NCBI GenBank assembly: GCA_017511325.1
Contig: JAFWKS010000194.1
Span: forward strand, 1 to 6,523
Reading direction: 5' to 3'
From: Erysipelotrichaceae bacterium
GTDB lineage: Bacteria > Bacillota_I > Bacilli_A > Erysipelotrichales > Erysipelotrichaceae
DNA: 6,523 nucleotides
Part shown: piece by piece, positions 6,100 to 6,523 of the stretch
How the letters are laid out: each line of letters opens with the position of its first letter
How positions within the stretch are numbered: position 1 is the first letter of the stretch
Notes under the pieces: model-generated
Databases searched by the model: none
The model's input: only the letters and a program-made list of their open reading frames with translations
What the model was told of the DNA's origin: nothing
Translations under genes and position numbers: made by a program

Positions 6100-6523
6100 T
6101 TAATCATCCTCCTCAACCTTGTATTCCATAAGCTTCTGTAACCGTGGATCTATTTCATCTTCACGAGATGATTCATAGTCTTCTTCGGATACAAAAGACC
6201 AACCATCCCCTCTAGAATACTCTATTTTTTCTTTTTTTACAACTTTTATCGGAACTTCCGGATAAACAATGTAAACAGCCATCTCTTCGAGCGTCATATC
6301 TTCATTAAGATAAAAGCCATCTTCATTCTCTTTATGCACGACTTTTTCATCTTCGCTGAGATCAAACGGCACATAGACATCCTCTAAAGATACAGCACAG
6401 GGGCAGACCATATTTCCGGTTATATGGTAATTTATCCTGAGTTCATCAGTGGCATCATAATAAAAACTGATATCCCCCTGAACATCTTCAAGCCTTCTTA
6501 AAAAGACATTTTCTTTAACTTCA
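6100..6523 (-). CDS. yceD: YceD / YlbN family (DUF177) protein, 5' end beyond window
   Basis: The frame is open from the right edge for about 140 residues to the TAA at 6100-6102; the N-terminal part, perhaps 30 residues, is missing. An in-frame ATG at 6411 is internal, because the coding signal and family similarity continue upstream of it. The stretch [16 protein letters not shown], starting two residues after that Met, matches the Firmicute YlbN pattern (PCARTLEDV-type), and the end, [10 protein letters not shown], is the DPRLxKL closing motif of the family. The protein is very acidic, with many Glu/Asp. DUF177 proteins are linked to 23S rRNA or large-subunit biogenesis and almost always precede rpmF, as here. 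The exact biochemical role is not established from the sequence. Confidence 0.88.
   Translation of the reverse strand, partial: EVKENVFLRRLEDVQGDISFYYDATDELRINYHITGNMVCPCAVSLEDVYVPFDLSEDEKVVHKENEDGFYLNEDMTLEEMAVYIVYPEVPIKVVKKEKIEYSRGDGWSFVSEEDYESSREDEIDPRLQKLMEYKVEEDD
6108..6113 (-). promoter_or_regulatory. Ribosome binding site of rpmF
   Basis: AGGAGG, 10 nt before the rpmF ATG, embedded in the terminal Glu-Glu-Asp codons of yceD. It is the strongest Shine-Dalgarno in the window. Confidence 0.8.

Noticed and set aside
6100..6411. Treating the yceD gene as a complete 103-residue protein starting at 6411
   Set aside because: The frame stays open to the window edge and the upstream residues fit the family; a full YlbN is about 170 residues, so the ATG at 6411 is internal.

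Overview
The window is a dense, entirely minus-strand stretch of core chromosome from a Bacillota (Firmicutes) bacterium of moderate GC. It covers the end of a ylbN/yceD-rpmF unit followed by a short division and cell wall (dcw) cluster. Gene order in the direction of transcription (right to left) is yceD (5' end cut by the window) - rpmF - [terminators, promoter, MraZ boxes] - mraZ - rsmH - ftsL-like - class B PBP with two PASTA domains - mraY - recJ (3' end cut by the window). The PASTA-bearing PBP, the Firmicute-type YlbN motif and the compact cluster ending at mraY support Bacillota. The DGTLGRGGHS form of RsmH and the overall gene set lead me to suspect Erysipelotrichia or a relative. That placement comes from memory of families, not from a search.

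Region 5948-6523: yceD (DUF177) and rpmF (ribosomal protein L32) are separated by 2 nt, and the rpmF Shine-Dalgarno lies inside the last yceD codons. The L32 protein is only 49 residues and stops right after its zinc ribbon.

Region 5796-5947 is the only real intergenic space. It holds, in order of transcription, a weak AT-rich hairpin, a 10-bp-stem terminator with a T6 run, a near-consensus sigma-A-type promoter that starts 4 nt after the T6 run, and a phased set of TGG boxes with about 10-bp spacing that reaches to 2 nt from the mraZ start codon. This is the most informative regulatory element here and reads as an MraZ autoregulatory operator.

Region 1-5795 is one tightly packed putative operon. 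mraZ/rsmH and rsmH/ftsL each overlap by 8 nt, ftsL and the PBP gene are 2 nt apart, the PBP gene and mraY are 18 nt apart, and mraY/recJ overlap as ATGA. The products are a transcriptional regulator (MraZ), a 16S rRNA methyltransferase (RsmH), a divisome scaffold (FtsL-like), a septal transpeptidase, and the enzyme that makes lipid I (MraY). The usual next genes (murD, ftsW, murG) are absent; the DNA-repair exonuclease recJ is translationally coupled to mraY instead.

I see no mobile element, CRISPR array, tRNA or rRNA. I do not see a new biological system. The items worth a second look are the MraZ operator, the degenerate histidine motif of MraY, the mraY-recJ coupling and the short L32.
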